Shown here one piece after another: positions 63,363 to 64,000 of a stretch of DNA of 64,000 bases; position 1 is the first letter of the stretch; the number at the start of each line of letters is the position of its first letter. The notes beneath the pieces were generated by a model, which was not told where the DNA came from, ran no database searches, and saw only the letters and a program-made list of their open reading frames with translations. Source of the DNA: Anaeramoeba flamelloides. Taxonomy: Eukaryota > Metamonada > Anaeramoebidae. The stretch lies in the NCBI GenBank assembly GCA_027625915.1, contig JANTQA010000015.1, positions 9,639,001 to 9,703,000 of the forward strand, in the 5' to 3' direction. A program made the position numbers and the translations under genes.

Positions 63363-63995
63363 TTAATTATTTTGTGAACAAAATTTAATTTGGCGAAGAT
63401 TTTTAGGTTTTACAGCGACTTTACAGTTTGGGCATTTTTTTTGGTGTTTTAGCCATTCTGAAATACACCCCCTATGGAAAACATGGCCACACGGGGTTGA
63501 AACACCTTCCATGTTCACGAGTTCTAAACAAATAGTACACGTTGGAGGCTTAAAATTAATAGAGGCTGTTTTTTGAGATTTTTTCAAAAATTTTTGTTGT
63601 CTTTTGAATTTTAAATTTTCCTTTTCAAGCAGTATTTGGTGCTTGATGTCATTGCTTGTTTCTAAATTTTTATCCAAGTCATTAAACAATTCGTTTATTA
63701 CAGACAATGGGTTTATGTCATCTAAATTCTGTTTGTGTTTGCTTGTTGATTTTTGTTTTTTATGCGATTTTTTTTTTAATTTTTTCTTTGTTTTGTCATT
63801 TCTTTTTCTTGAATTTCTTTCTTTTTGGGTTTTGTGTTTTCTTTTGCTCTTGTTTTTCTTTTTGCTTTTCTTTTTGTTTTCTTTTTCTTTTTCATTTTCC
63901 TTTTTTTTCTTTTTATTTTTTTCCTTCCTTTCGCCTTTTCCGATCTCTTTTTGTTTTTTCTTTTCTTCTTCGATAATGATATTATCATTATCCAT
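63363..63995 (-). CDS. RING-H2 finger protein, probable E3 ubiquitin ligase
   Basis: The 210-residue frame starts at ATG (63993-63995), five bases from the window edge, so the true start may lie outside. The first 85 residues are almost entirely Lys/Glu/Arg/Ser, as in a nuclear or coiled-coil tail. A short helical segment follows (PLSVINELFNDLDKNLETSN). The C-terminal RING is complete, with zinc ligands in the order CTIC, CGH, HRGC, CPNC (C3H2C3, about residues 152-191), which should recruit an E2. Just after it, VAVKPKNLRQIKF ends the chain. The partner and pathway cannot be read from the sequence. Confidence 0.85.
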   Translation of the reverse strand: MDNDNIIIEEEKKKQKEIGKGERKEKNKKKKKENEKEKENKKKSKKKNKSKRKHKTQKERNSRKRNDKTKKKLKKKSHKKQKSTSKHKQNLDDINPLSVINELFNDLDKNLETSNDIKHQILLEKENLKFKRQQKFLKKSQKTASINFKPPTCTICLELVNMEGVSTPCGHVFHRGCISEWLKHQKKCPNCKVAVKPKNLRQIKFCSQNN

Positions 63996-64000
63996 CTTTT

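Noticed and set aside
1-64000. A functional gene cluster or defence system across the window
   Set aside because: The genes lie on both strands with multi-kilobase spacers and belong to unrelated processes; nothing shows co-regulation.

Overview
The window is nuclear DNA of a very AT-rich protist. The signs are few GT-AG introns (84, 100, 307 and 396 bp where both ends can be read), standard stop codons, large genes with Asn, Ser and Lys/Glu runs, and long gene-poor spacers of AT-rich low-complexity sequence. The mix of a giant RNF213 homologue, a multi-PH RasGAP, a SRFR1/TTC13-type TPR protein and a VDAC, together with the KEKE/NNN/SSS protein style, recalls Anaeramoeba or another free-living amoeboid protist. 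The lineage is an inference and is not proven by the sequence.

Layout: 165-15919 (+) is one giant RNF213/mysterin-type AAA+ E3 ligase gene, read in two frames that change near a 31-base A run. 15920-22782 is non-coding and holds a 1.1-kb element with ~100-bp terminal inverted repeats. 22783-29526 (-) is a RasGAP with about six PH-like domains, its first exon unresolved. 31766-33597 (-) is a PH plus SH3-like protein whose probable intron carries a 460-bp inverted-repeat transposon. 36291-37541 (+) is a two-exon VDAC porin. 42887-43721 (-) is ribosomal protein uL11 (RPL12). 47140-50185 (+) is a two-exon SRFR1/TTC13-type TPR protein. 54774-57271 (-) is an unrecognised gene with a frame change near its 3' end. 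63363-63995 (-) is a RING-H2 protein at the window edge.

The spacers are rich in non-autonomous repeats: two inverted 530-bp Tc1/mariner-like MITEs, a 196-bp MITE whose empty site exists elsewhere in the window, a 460-bp MITE, at least three dispersed repeat families, a ~58-bp imperfect palindrome in at least five copies, a 10-bp minisatellite seen at three loci, and a 94-bp perfect inverted repeat just upstream of the TPR gene. The genes do not form an operon or visible system; they are separate housekeeping, signalling and ubiquitin genes on both strands. The most unusual coding observation is that the RNF213 homologue keeps its RZ finger and both ATPase sites but appears to have lost most of its RING. 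No tRNA, rRNA or CRISPR was seen.
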